From positions 1 through 7,411 of the forward strand of contig JBAWVO010000315.1 in assembly GCA_037147235.1 (NCBI GenBank): a DNA stretch of 7,411 nucleotides, written 5' to 3'. The position numbers and the translations under genes were made by a program. Positions 7,315 through 7,411 of this stretch are shown here, in pieces. Source of the stretch: JANXQG01 sp037147235 (GTDB lineage: Bacteria; Planctomycetota; Planctomycetia; Pirellulales; Thermoguttaceae). Position 1 is the stretch's first letter; each line of letters opens with the position of its first letter. Under the pieces are notes generated by a model. The model had not been told where the DNA came from. It saw only the letters and a program-made list of their open reading frames with translations, and did not search any database.

Positions 7315-7342
7315 TCAGTACTCAGTACTCAGTACTCAGTAC
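7315..7342. repeat. Heptamer tandem repeat, (TCAGTAC)x4
   Basis: Four exact, contiguous copies of TCAGTAC start 10 nt after the stop codon of the OstA-like gene. The joins create overlapping AGTACT palindromes. Short heptamer arrays of this kind are known from cyanobacteria and other large bacterial genomes; no function is evident. Confidence 0.95.
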
Positions 7343-7356
7343 CATAACGCCGAGGG

Positions 7357-7411
7357 CCCTTCACACCCTTCACACCCTTCACACCCTTCACACCCTTCAC
7401 ACCCTTCACAC
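7357..7411. repeat. Nine-base tandem repeat, (CCCTTCACA)x6, running off the window
   Basis: Six exact copies plus one base reach the right edge, so the true copy number is unknown. On the minus strand the array gives GGG tracts separated by 6-nt spacers, which satisfies the usual G-quadruplex pattern. I see no gene, hairpin terminator or promoter between 7305 and the window end. Confidence 0.95.

Noticed and set aside
7357..7411. 9-base array as a CRISPR array
   Set aside because: The copies are contiguous with no unique spacers; it is a simple tandem repeat.

Overview
The window looks like chromosomal DNA from a planctomycete, probably of the Pirellulales type. The evidence is an HzsA-related (hydrazine-synthase-alpha-like) cytochrome gene, a proline-rich LysM/L,D-transpeptidase-fold protein of a style common in that group, high GC, and non-coding palindromes and dispersed repeats of the kind scattered through planctomycete genomes. 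Genus-level placement is not possible from the sequence alone.

Layout. Positions 1-2520 hold the first 840 codons of a minus-strand gene for a secreted, haem-binding HzsA-related protein; its 3' end lies off the left edge. A 477-bp divergent intergenic region follows (2521-2997). It holds three short direct repeats, a large nested palindrome (2641-2776) and two further hairpins (2777-2810, 2812-2843). On the plus strand there is then a two-gene unit with overlapping ends: a membrane-anchored LysM protein with a degenerate L,D-transpeptidase (YkuD) domain (2998-4209), and a 1032-aa membrane-anchored protein made of OstA/LptA-like beta-rich segments (4206-7304). A dispersed-repeat sequence is carried in frame inside the second gene (about 5860-5900). 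After its stop come two unrelated microsatellite arrays, four copies of a 7-mer (7315-7342) and at least six copies of a 9-mer (7357-7411). The second array runs off the right edge.

How the genes may work together. The two plus-strand genes share a GTGA stop/start overlap, so they are probably co-translated. Both products have one N-terminal membrane anchor and a large periplasmic part. One can bind peptidoglycan through LysM, and the other resembles the periplasmic bridge proteins of lipopolysaccharide export. A cell-envelope role for the pair is a reasonable inference. The strongest single observation is that the transpeptidase domain keeps its flanking signature but has lost the catalytic Cys and His and the usual Arg, so it is probably a non-enzymatic structural or binding domain. 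The divergent HzsA-related gene has no evident functional link to the pair.
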